A stretch of DNA of 64,000 bases from CAIKMD01 sp036501365. GTDB taxonomy: Bacteria; Pseudomonadota; Alphaproteobacteria; ATCC43930; CGMCC-115725. Position 1 is the first letter of the stretch, and each line of letters starts with the position of its first letter. Positions 32,325 to 40,647 of the stretch are shown piece by piece. Made by a program: the position numbers and the translations under genes. The notes under the pieces are model-generated. The model had not been told where the DNA came from and ran no database searches. It saw only the letters and a list, made by a program, of their open reading frames with translations. Location of the stretch: positions 62,001 to 126,000 of the forward strand of contig DASYAL010000049.1 in assembly GCA_036501365.1 (NCBI GenBank), in the 5' to 3' direction.

Positions 32325-33053
32325 ATGCTCGAGCTCTATCACGCGGGCCTCACCACCTGCTCGAAGAAATCGCGGCTCTGCCTCAAGGAAAAGGGACTCG
32401 CGTATAAGAGCCATTTCGTGCGGCTCGACCTGTTCGAGCATCACGATCCCGCCTATCTGAAGCTCAATCCGAACGGCGTCGTTCCGACCCTCGTCCATGG
32501 CGATACGGTAATCATCGAATCCGGCGTCATCAACGAATATATCGACGAGGTCTTCCCCGAACGGCCGCTCCGCCCGGCCGATCCGGTGGCGCGGGCGCGG
32601 ATGCGCGTGTTTTGCAAGATGGCCGACGAATACGCGCTGCCGGCGACGCGCGTCCCCACCTGGACCCGCACCAAAACGGCACAACTCAAGGCGATGGATT
32701 CCGCGGAATTCGACCGGGTGGTCGCCGAGACGCCGCTGGTTGACCATCGGCTGAAGCTGCAATCGCTGAAAGGCTATGGCTTCAGCAAAAAGGAATTCGA
32801 CGAGGCCTATGGCCGGATGGACTTCGTCTTCGCTCGCTGCGAGGCCGCGCTCACGACCGGCTCCTATCTCGTCGGCGCGACGTACACCCTCGCCGATATC
32901 GCGATCCTGCCCTTCATCTTCGCCTTCCGCGAGGTCCGGCCCGAATTGATGCCGAGCCATCCGCGCACGGCGCAGTGGCTTGAGCGCCTGATGGCCCGGC
33001 CGGCGGTGCAGGAGACCTATCATCCCTCGGCGGAGACGCGGCCGGCCGCTTGA
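32325..33053 (+). CDS. Glutathione S-transferase family protein (2)
   Basis: A 242-residue GST. N-domain: LELYHAGLTTCSKKSRLCLK, LNPNGVVPTLVHGDTVIIES and INEYIDEVFP; C-domain: LVGATYTLADIAILPFIFA. The Thr-Cys-Ser near the N-terminus is the likely active site. The ATG lacks a close ribosome binding site; a GGAGG at 32291-32295 is 29 bases away. It heads an operon with an M20 deacylase, an M14-type hydrolase and a metallo-beta-lactamase-fold protein. Confidence 0.85.
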   Translation: MLELYHAGLTTCSKKSRLCLKEKGLAYKSHFVRLDLFEHHDPAYLKLNPNGVVPTLVHGDTVIIESGVINEYIDEVFPERPLRPADPVARARMRVFCKMADEYALPATRVPTWTRTKTAQLKAMDSAEFDRVVAETPLVDHRLKLQSLKGYGFSKKEFDEAYGRMDFVFARCEAALTTGSYLVGATYTLADIAILPFIFAFREVRPELMPSHPRTAQWLERLMARPAVQETYHPSAETRPAA

Positions 33054-33088
33054 ACCTGCCCTGGCGCGCTGCCCTGCCTCGCGCCAGA

Positions 33089-34258
33089 ATGACCCGCATG
33101 CCAGGTCAGCGCCTTTCGAGCGTCGAGATGATCGGGCGGCTCGTGGCTTTCGACACCACCAGCCGCGAAAGCAATCTCGCGCTTATCGACTTCGTGCGCG
33201 ACTATCTCGACCGCTGGCGGGTGAAGAGCGAGCTCGTCTACGACGAGGGGCGGCGCAAGGCCAATCTCTTCGCCACCATCGGCCCGTCCGACCAGGGCGG
33301 CGTGATGCTCTCGGGCCACAGCGACGTGGTGCCGGTCGACGGCCAGGACTGGGCGAGCGAACCCTTCAAGCTCGAGCCGCGCGGCGACAAGCTCTACGGC
33401 CGCGGCAGCGCCGACATGAAAAGCTTCATCGCCGTGATGCTGGCGAAAGTGCCCGATTTCCTCGCGCGCCAGCTCGTGGTGCCGGTCCACCTCGCCTTGA
33501 CCTATGACGAAGAGGTCGGCTGTCTCGGCGTGCGTCCGCTGATCGCCGCGCTCGCGCCGCGCGCGGCGAAGCCGCGGCTCTGCATCATCGGCGAGCCGAC
33601 CTTGATGCGGCCGGTGGTCGCGCATAAGGGCAGCCGGCGCCTGCGCTGTCACATCCACGGCCATGAAGCGCATTCCTCGCTCACGCATAAAGGCGTCAAC
33701 GCAATCGAGACCGCCGCCGAGGTGATCGCCCATATCAAAGGCATCGCACGGAGCAAGCGCGCCGATGGCCCGTTCGATCCGGCTTTCGATCCGCCCTACA
33801 CGACCTTGCAGACCGGCGTCGTCAACGGCGGCACCGCGGTCAACATCGTGCCGCGCGAATGCCGCTTCGATTTCGAGATGCGCCATCTGCCGGCCGACGA
33901 GCCCGACACGATCGTCGACGAGGTGAAGCGCTTTGCCGCGACCCTCCTGCCCGAGATGCAGGCGGTGAGCGCCGGTGCCGGCATCGCCTTCGAGGAAACC
34001 AACCGGGTGGCAGCGCTCGCCGCCAAGGACGGCGACGAGGTCGTGCAGCTCGCCCTCGCCCTCTCGGGCGCCAACGGCACCGGCAAGGTCAGCTTCGCGA
34101 CCGAAGGCGGCTTCTTCCAGGAAGCGGGCATTCCGACGGTGATCTGCGGCCCCGGCTCGATCGAGCAGGCGCACAAGGCCGACGAGTTCATCGCTCTCGA
34201 CCAGGTCAGGCAATGCGAAGATTTTATCGACCGGCTGATCGAGCGGGTCCGGCACTAG
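33089..34258 (+). CDS. M20-family deacylase, acetylornithine deacetylase (ArgE)-like
   Basis: A 389-residue metallohydrolase of the ArgE type. Metal-site motifs: LSGHSDVVPVDGQDW, YGRGSADMKSF and LTYDEEVGCLG; the dimerisation domain and the late FATEGGFFQEAGIPT segment are intact. It would remove an acyl group from an amino acid. Because it lies between a GST and an aspartoacylase-like gene instead of in an arginine operon, an N-acyl-amino-acid or mercapturate-like substrate is as likely as N-acetylornithine. The ATG at 33089 gives the usual length. Confidence 0.82.
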   Translation: MTRMPGQRLSSVEMIGRLVAFDTTSRESNLALIDFVRDYLDRWRVKSELVYDEGRRKANLFATIGPSDQGGVMLSGHSDVVPVDGQDWASEPFKLEPRGDKLYGRGSADMKSFIAVMLAKVPDFLARQLVVPVHLALTYDEEVGCLGVRPLIAALAPRAAKPRLCIIGEPTLMRPVVAHKGSRRLRCHIHGHEAHSSLTHKGVNAIETAAEVIAHIKGIARSKRADGPFDPAFDPPYTTLQTGVVNGGTAVNIVPRECRFDFEMRHLPADEPDTIVDEVKRFAATLLPEMQAVSAGAGIAFEETNRVAALAAKDGDEVVQLALALSGANGTGKVSFATEGGFFQEAGIPTVICGPGSIEQAHKADEFIALDQVRQCEDFIDRLIERVRH

Positions 34259-35235
34259 ACGCGGCCATCGCCGGCGGCGCGACGCGGAGTCCGCGCGCGA
34301 CGCCGGTCGAGCTCGATCCGCCCGATCTGTCGCCCTGGCGCGCCGGCAATACCGGCATCGATTACGTCACCAGCTTCGCGGCGTCCGCGCCCGGTCCGCA
34401 TGTGATGCTGTCGGCGCTGGTGCACGGCAACGAGATTTGCGGCGCGATCGCGCTCGATCGGCTTTTGCGCGAGGGGCTCCGGCCGGCGCGCGGCAGATTG
34501 ACTTTCGCTTTCGCCAACATAGCTGCCTATCGAAGCTTCAGCCGCCTCGATCCAGCCGCTTCGCGCTATGTCGATGAGGACATGAACCGCATCTGGGACG
34601 CGGGCGCGCTCGACGGCGCGCGCCTGAGCCGCGAGCTCGCGCGGGCGCGGGCGCTGCGGCCGCTCGTCGACACGGTCGATTATCTGCTCGACATCCATTC
34701 GACCACCAACCTCAACCCGCCGATGATGCTGACCGGGCTGGAGCAGAAGCATCTCGATTTCGCCAAGCGCATCGGCTTTCCCGCGCTTCTCGTTCGCGAC
34801 GGCGGCCATGAAGGCGGCCGCCGGTTGCGCGATTACGGGCGCTTTGCCGATCCGGCCTCGCCGACGATCGCTCTTCTCGTCGAGAGCGGCCAGCATTGGG
34901 CGAAGCCGACCGCCGACACGGCGACCGAGATGACGGGCCGCTTCCTTGCCGCGACCGGCACCCTCACCGAGGCCGATGCCGCGCCGTTTCGGGCGCTGCC
35001 GCGTGAGCCGCAGCGCGTGATCCAGGTCACCGAGCGTGTCACCATCCAGAGCGACGATTTCCGTTTCTTCGAGGCCTATGAAGGCTTCGAGGTGATTCCG
35101 CGCGCCGGCACCGCGATCGCGCGCGACGACGGCCGGGACATCCGCACGCCTTATGACGATTGCGTTCTGGTCATGCCGTCGCGGCGCTTCTCGCGCGGCC
35201 AGACGGCGGTGCGGCTCGGGCGGTTCGAGGATTAG
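34213..35235 (+). CDS. Succinylglutamate desuccinylase/aspartoacylase family protein
   Basis: A 340-residue M14-type zinc hydrolase. The zinc motif is LSALVHGNEICGAIAL (His-Gly-Asn-Glu), followed by FAFANIAAYRSF, a DEDMNRIWD motif in the place of the family's Asn-Arg and LLDIHSTTNLNPPM with the third zinc His. The ATG at 34213 overlaps argE-like by 46 bases; no better start lies before the conserved domain, so the first 25 residues are doubtful. It acts on N-acyl-amino acids in known relatives. The next gene follows 17 bases later. Confidence 0.8.
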   Translation: MRRFYRPADRAGPALDAAIAGGATRSPRATPVELDPPDLSPWRAGNTGIDYVTSFAASAPGPHVMLSALVHGNEICGAIALDRLLREGLRPARGRLTFAFANIAAYRSFSRLDPAASRYVDEDMNRIWDAGALDGARLSRELARARALRPLVDTVDYLLDIHSTTNLNPPMMLTGLEQKHLDFAKRIGFPALLVRDGGHEGGRRLRDYGRFADPASPTIALLVESGQHWAKPTADTATEMTGRFLAATGTLTEADAAPFRALPREPQRVIQVTERVTIQSDDFRFFEAYEGFEVIPRAGTAIARDDGRDIRTPYDDCVLVMPSRRFSRGQTAVRLGRFED

Positions 35236-35252
35236 GCAACGAGGAGGGCTTC

Positions 35253-36104
35253 ATGCGCGAGCGACATGCGGCCAACGCGGCGGGCGACTGGTACGTCGAC
35301 ACCCAATGCATCAACTGCAAGGCGGCGCAGACCGTCGCGCCTGGCCTTATCGTCGAGCGTGAGGGCCAGTCGGTCTTCGCGCATCAGCCCGCGACCGAGG
35401 CGGAGCGCGTGCTCGCTTGGCGGGCGCGGCTGCTCTGCCCCACCGCCTCGGTCCATGCCGAGCGTGCCGCCGCGCCGGATGAGGCCGTTTTTCCCGAGCC
35501 GATGACCGAGCAGGTCTGGCGGCTCGGCTACAACGCGCGCCATTCCTGGGGCGCGCATTCGTTCCTGATCGAGCGCGCCAGCGGCAACGCCATGATCGAC
35601 GCGCCACGCTGGACCGAGCATGTCGTCGCGGCGATCGAAGCACGCGGCGGGCTCGCGCTGGTGCTGCTGACGCATCGCGACGACGTCGCCGATGCCGAGC
35701 GCTATGCCAAGCATTTCGGCGCCCGCGTCTTCATCCACGAGGACGACCGCGCCGCCGCGCCCTATGCGAGCGACCTTCTGCGCGGCCGCGCGCCGACGCC
35801 GCTCGGCGAGGATCTCCTCGCCATACCGGTGCCGGGCCATACCAAGGGCAGCGTCGCCTTCCTCTTCGATGGGCGCTGCCTCTTCGCCGGCGATTCCCTG
35901 TCCTGGGATTTCACCACCGACGATCTGCGCGCCTCGAAACACGTGTGCTGGTATTCCTGGCCGGAGCAGACGAAATCGCTGCGCGATCTCGCCGCCCATT
36001 CCTTCGAATGGGTCTTCGCCGGCCATGGCGGCAGCAAGCACCTGCCGCGCGCCGAGATGCGCACGCGGCTCCTTGCCCTCACCGAGCGGATGGCGGCGCA
36101 GTAG
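35253..36104 (+). CDS. MBL-fold hydrolase with ferredoxin-like N-terminus
   Basis: A 283-residue protein. Residues 15-70 have Cys-x-x-Cys (DTQCINCKAAQ) and a later CPTAS, like a reduced ferredoxin module, followed by a metallo-beta-lactamase domain (WGAHSFLIERASGNAMID, PVPGHTKGSVAFLFDGRCLF, AGDSLSW, VFAGHGGSKHL). The core metal motif is LLTHRDDVADAERY: the second position that is normally His is Asp, so the site is degenerate or altered. GAGGAG precedes the ATG. It ends the GST operon and converges with the cupin gene. Confidence 0.75.
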   Translation: MRERHAANAAGDWYVDTQCINCKAAQTVAPGLIVEREGQSVFAHQPATEAERVLAWRARLLCPTASVHAERAAAPDEAVFPEPMTEQVWRLGYNARHSWGAHSFLIERASGNAMIDAPRWTEHVVAAIEARGGLALVLLTHRDDVADAERYAKHFGARVFIHEDDRAAAPYASDLLRGRAPTPLGEDLLAIPVPGHTKGSVAFLFDGRCLFAGDSLSWDFTTDDLRASKHVCWYSWPEQTKSLRDLAAHSFEWVFAGHGGSKHLPRAEMRTRLLALTERMAAQ

Positions 36105-36106
36105 CG

Positions 36107-36643
36107 TTATCGCTTCCCGTCGATCAGCACGAAGCACATCCGCGCCGGCTTGCCCGAACGGTTCGCCCAGGCATGGCTGGTGCCGCGCTGAATAAGGATA
36201 TCGCCGGCGCGCAGCACCGTCTCGCCTGTGTCCATGACGGCGGTGATCTCGCCTTCGAGCACGATCGCGTAATCGATCGTCGCGGTGCGATGCATCCCGG
36301 GATGCTTGTCGTCGATGCGATGCTCGGCATCGGGATAGAGGGCGCCGAAGGTCGCGGCGAGCTGGCGGCGGCGCTCGGCGGGATCGGTCGCTTCGGGCGG
36401 ATAATCGATGACGCGCAGCACCGTGCCGTGGTCCGGCGGCAGCACGCCTTGATGCGCGGCGGTTTGATCCGCCGCGCCGATCGATGCGGGTGTATCGCGC
36501 GTCACCCAGATGTTGCTGACATCGTAGCCCGGCCGCTCCGGCACGCTCAGCGCCGGAACGCGCGCATCCGCGACGATGCGCGAGCGCCCGCCCGCATCTT
36601 CCTCGGTCACGACGCGGCGCACCCCGCGCGATTGGTCTGCCAT
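36107..36643 (-). CDS. Cupin-domain protein
   Basis: A 178-residue single-cupin protein. The beta-barrel motifs are HPGMHRTATIDYAIVLEGEI, with the GETVLRAGDILIQRGTSHAW strand pair. The first motif lacks the usual His-x-His pair, having HRTATIDY, so metal binding is uncertain. The N-terminal 100 residues resemble those of cupins found near catabolic gene sets. The ATG at 36643 has GAGGG just upstream. Substrate unknown. Confidence 0.75.
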   Translation of the reverse strand: MADQSRGVRRVVTEEDAGGRSRIVADARVPALSVPERPGYDVSNIWVTRDTPASIGAADQTAAHQGVLPPDHGTVLRVIDYPPEATDPAERRRQLAATFGALYPDAEHRIDDKHPGMHRTATIDYAIVLEGEITAVMDTGETVLRAGDILIQRGTSHAWANRSGKPARMCFVLIDGKR

Positions 36644-36774
36644 GATGCCCTCGTTTCGCTTTCGTCTCTCCAGCATGCCGAGTTTGCCAAGGCGGCGCCA
36701 TCTCGCTTCCTTTCCCCTTGATCAGCCGTCTCGTTTCCTGCTTTGCTGTGGCCCACAAAACCCAGGGGAACGCC

Positions 36775-37404
36775 ATGACGCTCAGCTCTCGTATTCTGCC
36801 ACTCGCCTTGATCGCCGCGACACTCGCGCTCGCCGTGCCGGTGCGCGCCGCCGACGTCATCGACAATTGGTCGCAAGTCCAGGCGCCGGCTGCGCCGAAG
36901 CTCGAAGACGTCACGATCGATCCGAAGACGACCGCGCTGCTGATGCTCGATTTCCTGAAGCAGAATTGTGCGCCCAACCCGGCCTGCACGGCGACTTTGC
37001 CGGCCGTGAAGACCCTACTCGACCAGGCGCGCGCCAAGAAGATGCTGGTCGTTTACACGATGTTTCAGCCCGCCAAGCCCGCCGATATCCTGCCGCAGGT
37101 TGCGCCCATGGGCAAAGAGCCGATGGTCACGGCCTTCCTCGACAAATTCATCAAAACGAATTTGGACCAGGTGCTCAAGCAACATCACATCAAGACCGTG
37201 ATCGTCGTCGGCAGCGCGACCAACGGCGCGGTGCTGTTCACCGCGGAATCGTCGTTCTTCCACGGATATGACGTCGTCGTGCCGGTCGACGGCACCAGCG
37301 CGCGGGGTGCTTACGCCGATCAATCCGCCATCTACACGCTCGCGGCCGCGCCGGTGATGGGCGGCAAGATCCACCTGACGCGCTCGACAATGCTGAAGTG
37401 GTAA
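36775..37404 (+). CDS. Secreted isochorismatase-fold (cysteine hydrolase-like) protein lacking the catalytic Cys
   Basis: A 209-residue protein with a signal peptide (residues 1-25, LPLALIAATLALAVPVRA) then an isochorismatase-like domain: TTALLMLDFLKQNC supplies the Asp, AKKMLVVYTMF and KEPMVTAFLDKF the next steps. The hallmark G-x-x-T-D-x-C-V is here GSATNGAVLFTA, so the nucleophilic Cys is Ala and the Asp is Asn. It may be a non-hydrolytic binding protein. A GGGGAA precedes the ATG. Exported members of this superfamily are uncommon. Confidence 0.75.
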   Translation: MTLSSRILPLALIAATLALAVPVRAADVIDNWSQVQAPAAPKLEDVTIDPKTTALLMLDFLKQNCAPNPACTATLPAVKTLLDQARAKKMLVVYTMFQPAKPADILPQVAPMGKEPMVTAFLDKFIKTNLDQVLKQHHIKTVIVVGSATNGAVLFTAESSFFHGYDVVVPVDGTSARGAYADQSAIYTLAAAPVMGGKIHLTRSTMLKW

Positions 37405-37430
37405 GCGCGACGCTTCCCGTCTGAACGGCA

Positions 37431-37459
37431 GGGGCGCGTTTCCAACCGGAACGCGCCCC
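37431..37459. terminator. Hairpin after the isochorismatase-fold gene, possible terminator
   Basis: A 10-base perfect stem (GGGGCGCGTT paired with AACGCGCCCC) lies 27 bases after the stop codon. No T-tract follows, so a classical terminator is uncertain. Confidence 0.45.
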
Positions 37460-37516
37460 TCGCGTCAGAAGACCATCCTCTTACGATGCCGGCAACGACG
37501 AGAACAAGGGGAGGCA

Positions 37517-38605
37517 ATGATGCGCGGATTCATCATCGGCGGCATGGCCGCGCTCGTCTTCGCGCTAGTCTCTGCCACGGCCGGCGCGCAAAGCGTCGCG
37601 ATCAATCCCGCTCTCGCCAAGATCATCGCCGGCGCCAAGGCCGAGGGAAAGCTGCTGATCCGCTCGACGCCGGCCTCGACCCTCGCCGGGCCGGAAGCGC
37701 AAGCCGCGGCGCAGCGCGGCATCAAGGCGATGTTCGGCGTCGACATTCCGATCGAATGGAGCCCCGGCGCCGCCTATGGCCCGCTCGCGGCGCAGCTTTT
37801 CCAGGAGATGCAGGCCGGCACGCCCGCCAGCACCGACGTGCTGGCGCTGACGCCGGCGCAGGTCGTGCCTTATCTCGACAAGGGGCTTTTCCGCGCGATC
37901 GATTGGCAAGCGGCGCTCCCGTCGCTGCCAGCTGAATTGGTAGAAGCCAGCGGCAAGGCGCTGCGCGTCAACCTCTCGCTGCCGAACATCCTCTACAATC
38001 CGAAGGCCGCGCCTTGGGCCGCCTCGATCGAAAACTCGGCCGATCTTCTCAAGCCGGAATTGAAGGGCAAGTTCGTGACGACGCCCTTCCTTGGCGGCTT
38101 CGACGCGCTCTTGGCCGACGATGCCTGGGGCGTCGCCAAGACCACCGCCTATATCAAGCAATTCGCCGGCCAGATCGCCGGCTTTGCAAGCTGCGGCAGC
38201 GTCGACCGCATCGCCTCGGGCGAGCTCGCGGCGCTGGTCCTCGATTGCGGCGGCGGCTGGCCGAACAATATCCGCTATCGCGGCACCAATCTGGTCGCGA
38301 CCAAGATCGTTAGCGACATCGCCGAGCTGCGCTATTCCTACATCACCATCCCGACCCATGCGGCGCATCCCGACGCCGCGATTCTTTATTCGCTCTATCT
38401 CACCTCGCCCGACGGGCAGCAGGAGGTGATGGCCGATTACAACGGCCTCGATCTCGGGCTTTATGCTGAATCTTACGCGAAGAAGCTGGTCGACAGCGAG
38501 CGCGCCAAGGGCGTCAAGTTCATCGACGTCACCGTCGATTGGTGGAAGACGCATCCCCAGATCGACCATGAGCTGATCGAGCTGATCAAGCTTGTGCAGC
38601 ACTAA
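37517..38605 (+). CDS. Extracellular solute-binding protein, family 1-like
   Basis: A 362-residue secreted binding protein. The signal peptide (MRGFIIGGMAALVFALVSAT, cut after AGAQ) is followed by the bilobal pattern of iron/polyamine-type proteins (GAKAEGKLLIRSTPAS, LPNILYNPKAAPW, LKGKFVTTPFLGGFDALLA). Two Cys (residues near 218 and 237) could pair. AAGGGGAGG precedes ATG ATG; either could be used. No permease or ATPase genes follow, so the transporter it serves is unknown. Confidence 0.8.
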   Translation: MMRGFIIGGMAALVFALVSATAGAQSVAINPALAKIIAGAKAEGKLLIRSTPASTLAGPEAQAAAQRGIKAMFGVDIPIEWSPGAAYGPLAAQLFQEMQAGTPASTDVLALTPAQVVPYLDKGLFRAIDWQAALPSLPAELVEASGKALRVNLSLPNILYNPKAAPWAASIENSADLLKPELKGKFVTTPFLGGFDALLADDAWGVAKTTAYIKQFAGQIAGFASCGSVDRIASGELAALVLDCGGGWPNNIRYRGTNLVATKIVSDIAELRYSYITIPTHAAHPDAAILYSLYLTSPDGQQEVMADYNGLDLGLYAESYAKKLVDSERAKGVKFIDVTVDWWKTHPQIDHELIELIKLVQH

Positions 38606-38639
38606 ATAGGTTGCAGTATCGGCCCTTCGTTTTTCGGCG

Positions 38640-38700
38640 ACCGCTTCCCCGTCGCAACAGCTCGGGTCAGCCTCCACTCAGGATGAGGCATATCGCATCA
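38640..38700. repeat. Degenerate dispersed repeat in a convergent gap
   Basis: CTCAGGATGAGGCATATCGC shares the CTCAGGATGAGG core with copies at 21631 and 42552, and the following 60 bases are loosely alike at 42565-42610. It lies between two convergent binding-protein genes. Confidence 0.5.
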
Positions 38701-38760
38701 GGCATCAGCTGGTGGATCCCGCGCACCCACGAATGCAACCCCCGCGCTGTCAAGTCTATC

Positions 38761-39774
38761 CTACTTCACGAACTGGTTGTCGATGATCGAGGCATATTCC
38801 GGCAGCATGTCTTCCTTCTTGAGAAACCCCGCAGCGACATTGAGCCGGTCGCCATTCTCGAGTTCTTGCGGCGTGGTGATCGGCTTCGGCGGTTGGATCG
38901 CCCGCAGCGCGTCGTAAGCCGCGTCCAGGACCTTGTCGTCGTAAGCGCTGAAATGCTTCTTCATGATCACCAGCGTCTCAGCGCGGTGATCGCGGACGAA
39001 AGCCAGCGCGGCAATAATACCGTGGATGAATTTGGTACAGATCGAGCGGTGCGCGGGACAGAAATCGGCGCGCGCCAGCACCAGCCCCGATGAAACCGGC
39101 GAATACTCTTTGGGCTCGCCCTTCGTGGTATCCGAGACCAGCACGCCCGTGCCGGCGACGACGGCGATTTGGGTGAAAGGCGGGCCCGAGACGAACCCGT
39201 CGACGGCTTTGCGGTCGAACGCCGCGATCTGCGCATCCGGACTCATCGGCGCGGTCGTGATACTGCCGAGCGGCACGCCTGCCTCCTGCGCCACGACTTT
39301 CAGCACCACATCGGGAATGGCTCCGGCGCCGCCGATCGCAAAGCTGTGCCCTTCGAGGATCTTGCCGCGCACCTTGAGCGGTGCGCGTGGGTCGAAATGA
39401 GCTGTCTCCGCGATCTCCTTGCGGATGACGATGTCCTCGCCCGATTCTCGCGACTGCGTCGCCAGCGCGACGAGATGCTGGCCACGCGCCGTGGCGCGGG
39501 TAATCGTCGCCGCCGACGCATAAGCGAAATCGATCGAGCCGGCGATCACTGCATTGGTAGAGCCGACCCCCTGAATCTGCTGCACGGTAACATCGAGGCC
39601 TTCCTTCTTCCAAAGCCCCTCGTCATCGGCAACAAAACGGCTCAAGAAGCCGAGATTGATCGCGGGAAGCGCGAGCGTCGCGTGTTCCATCGCGCCGGTT
39701 TCTGCGGCTTGGGCCGTGCCCGCGATAAACGCGAACAGCGCGATCGCAATCGTTTTCGTCGGAATTTCCATCAT
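38761..39774 (-). CDS. NMT1/SsuA-like periplasmic substrate-binding protein
   Basis: A 337-residue secreted protein: signal peptide (KTIAIALFAFIAGTAQA), then LGFLSRFVADDEGLWKKEGL, GSTNAVIAGSIDFAYAS and LKVRGKILEGHSFAIGGAGA. It differs in sequence from the three-gene group at 21.8-24.8 kb. The family includes sulfonate, nitrate and pyrimidine-precursor binders. It has no adjacent transporter genes and its downstream side converges with another binding-protein gene. Start may be either of two adjacent ATGs. Confidence 0.82.
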   Translation of the reverse strand: MMEIPTKTIAIALFAFIAGTAQAAETGAMEHATLALPAINLGFLSRFVADDEGLWKKEGLDVTVQQIQGVGSTNAVIAGSIDFAYASAATITRATARGQHLVALATQSRESGEDIVIRKEIAETAHFDPRAPLKVRGKILEGHSFAIGGAGAIPDVVLKVVAQEAGVPLGSITTAPMSPDAQIAAFDRKAVDGFVSGPPFTQIAVVAGTGVLVSDTTKGEPKEYSPVSSGLVLARADFCPAHRSICTKFIHGIIAALAFVRDHRAETLVIMKKHFSAYDDKVLDAAYDALRAIQPPKPITTPQELENGDRLNVAAGFLKKEDMLPEYASIIDNQFVK

Positions 39775-39852
39775 CTACTCCCTCTCTCTCGTCGCTTCGA
39801 TGCTGGCGCGTTCATCGCGCCGGCAGTGGGATCGCGTAGCGCCGTTGCTTGG

Positions 39853-40647
39853 TCAGCCTGGTTTCGGAGGTTCTCCCAAGCCCCAACGCGCGAGCCGGCG
39901 CTCCGCCGCTTGCGACGCGTCGTCGCTCTCCTCGCCGAGCCGCACTGCGACATGGCCGTTCTTCTGCGCGAAGCCGAGATAGCGATAGCCGAGGCCGGTA
40001 TCGCGGATGAATTCCTGGAAGGCGCGCCATTCGTGGCGCTGCCAGTTCGGATAGTTGAAATACTCGTCGAAGACGAGCACCGCGCCGGGCCTTAAGCGCG
40101 GCCCGAGAGTCTTTAGCACGGTGACGGTCGACGAATAGATGTCGCAATCGACGTGGAGGAAGGCGACCGCGTCGCTGGGCCTTGCCGCAAGGTAGGCCGG
40201 CAAGGTCTGCTCGAACCAGCCCTTATGCAGCGCGACATTGCCGGGCACTTCGGGCAGCGCGCCGCCGCGGCCGAACTTGCCTTTGCGCTCGAACGTGCCC
40301 GCCCAATTCTCGGGCAGGCCCTCGAAACTGTCGAAGCCATCGAAACGCCGCGCGCCCATCGCGCCGGCGAGGTGGCGCAAGCTCGCGCCATCGGCGACGC
40401 CGCATTCGATCATCAGCCCCTCGGCGGGCGCCTCGCCCGCGGCATAGCGCAGCAAGGCCCAGCGATCCTCGAAGATCGAGGCATCGCCCATCTCGGCGGT
40501 GATGTAATCGACGCTTTGCTGCCGCGCACGCAGTTGCAACTCGGTGATGAGATAACGGCCGTGATATTTGAGGAACAAGCGGCGGTAGAGCCGCTCGGAC
40601 AGCGGCAGCGGCCGCGGGTCGCCGCGCTTGCGGCCGAAGAGACTCAC
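39853..40647 (-). CDS. SAM-dependent methyltransferase, TylF/MycF-like
   Basis: A 264-residue class I methyltransferase. The SAM-binding region is GLMIECGVADGASLRHLAGA, followed by FDGFDSFEGLPENW and AFLHVDCDIYSSTVTVLKTL with the metal-ligand Asp pair, and VLVFDEYFNYPNW. These match the macrocin O-methyltransferase (TylF) group that methylates sugars in glycans and natural products. The GTG at 40647 overlaps the glycosyltransferase stop (GTGA). A role in modifying a surface glycan is inferred from this pairing. Confidence 0.82.
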   Translation of the reverse strand: MSLFGRKRGDPRPLPLSERLYRRLFLKYHGRYLITELQLRARQQSVDYITAEMGDASIFEDRWALLRYAAGEAPAEGLMIECGVADGASLRHLAGAMGARRFDGFDSFEGLPENWAGTFERKGKFGRGGALPEVPGNVALHKGWFEQTLPAYLAARPSDAVAFLHVDCDIYSSTVTVLKTLGPRLRPGAVLVFDEYFNYPNWQRHEWRAFQEFIRDTGLGYRYLGFAQKNGHVAVRLGEESDDASQAAERRLARWGLGEPPKPG

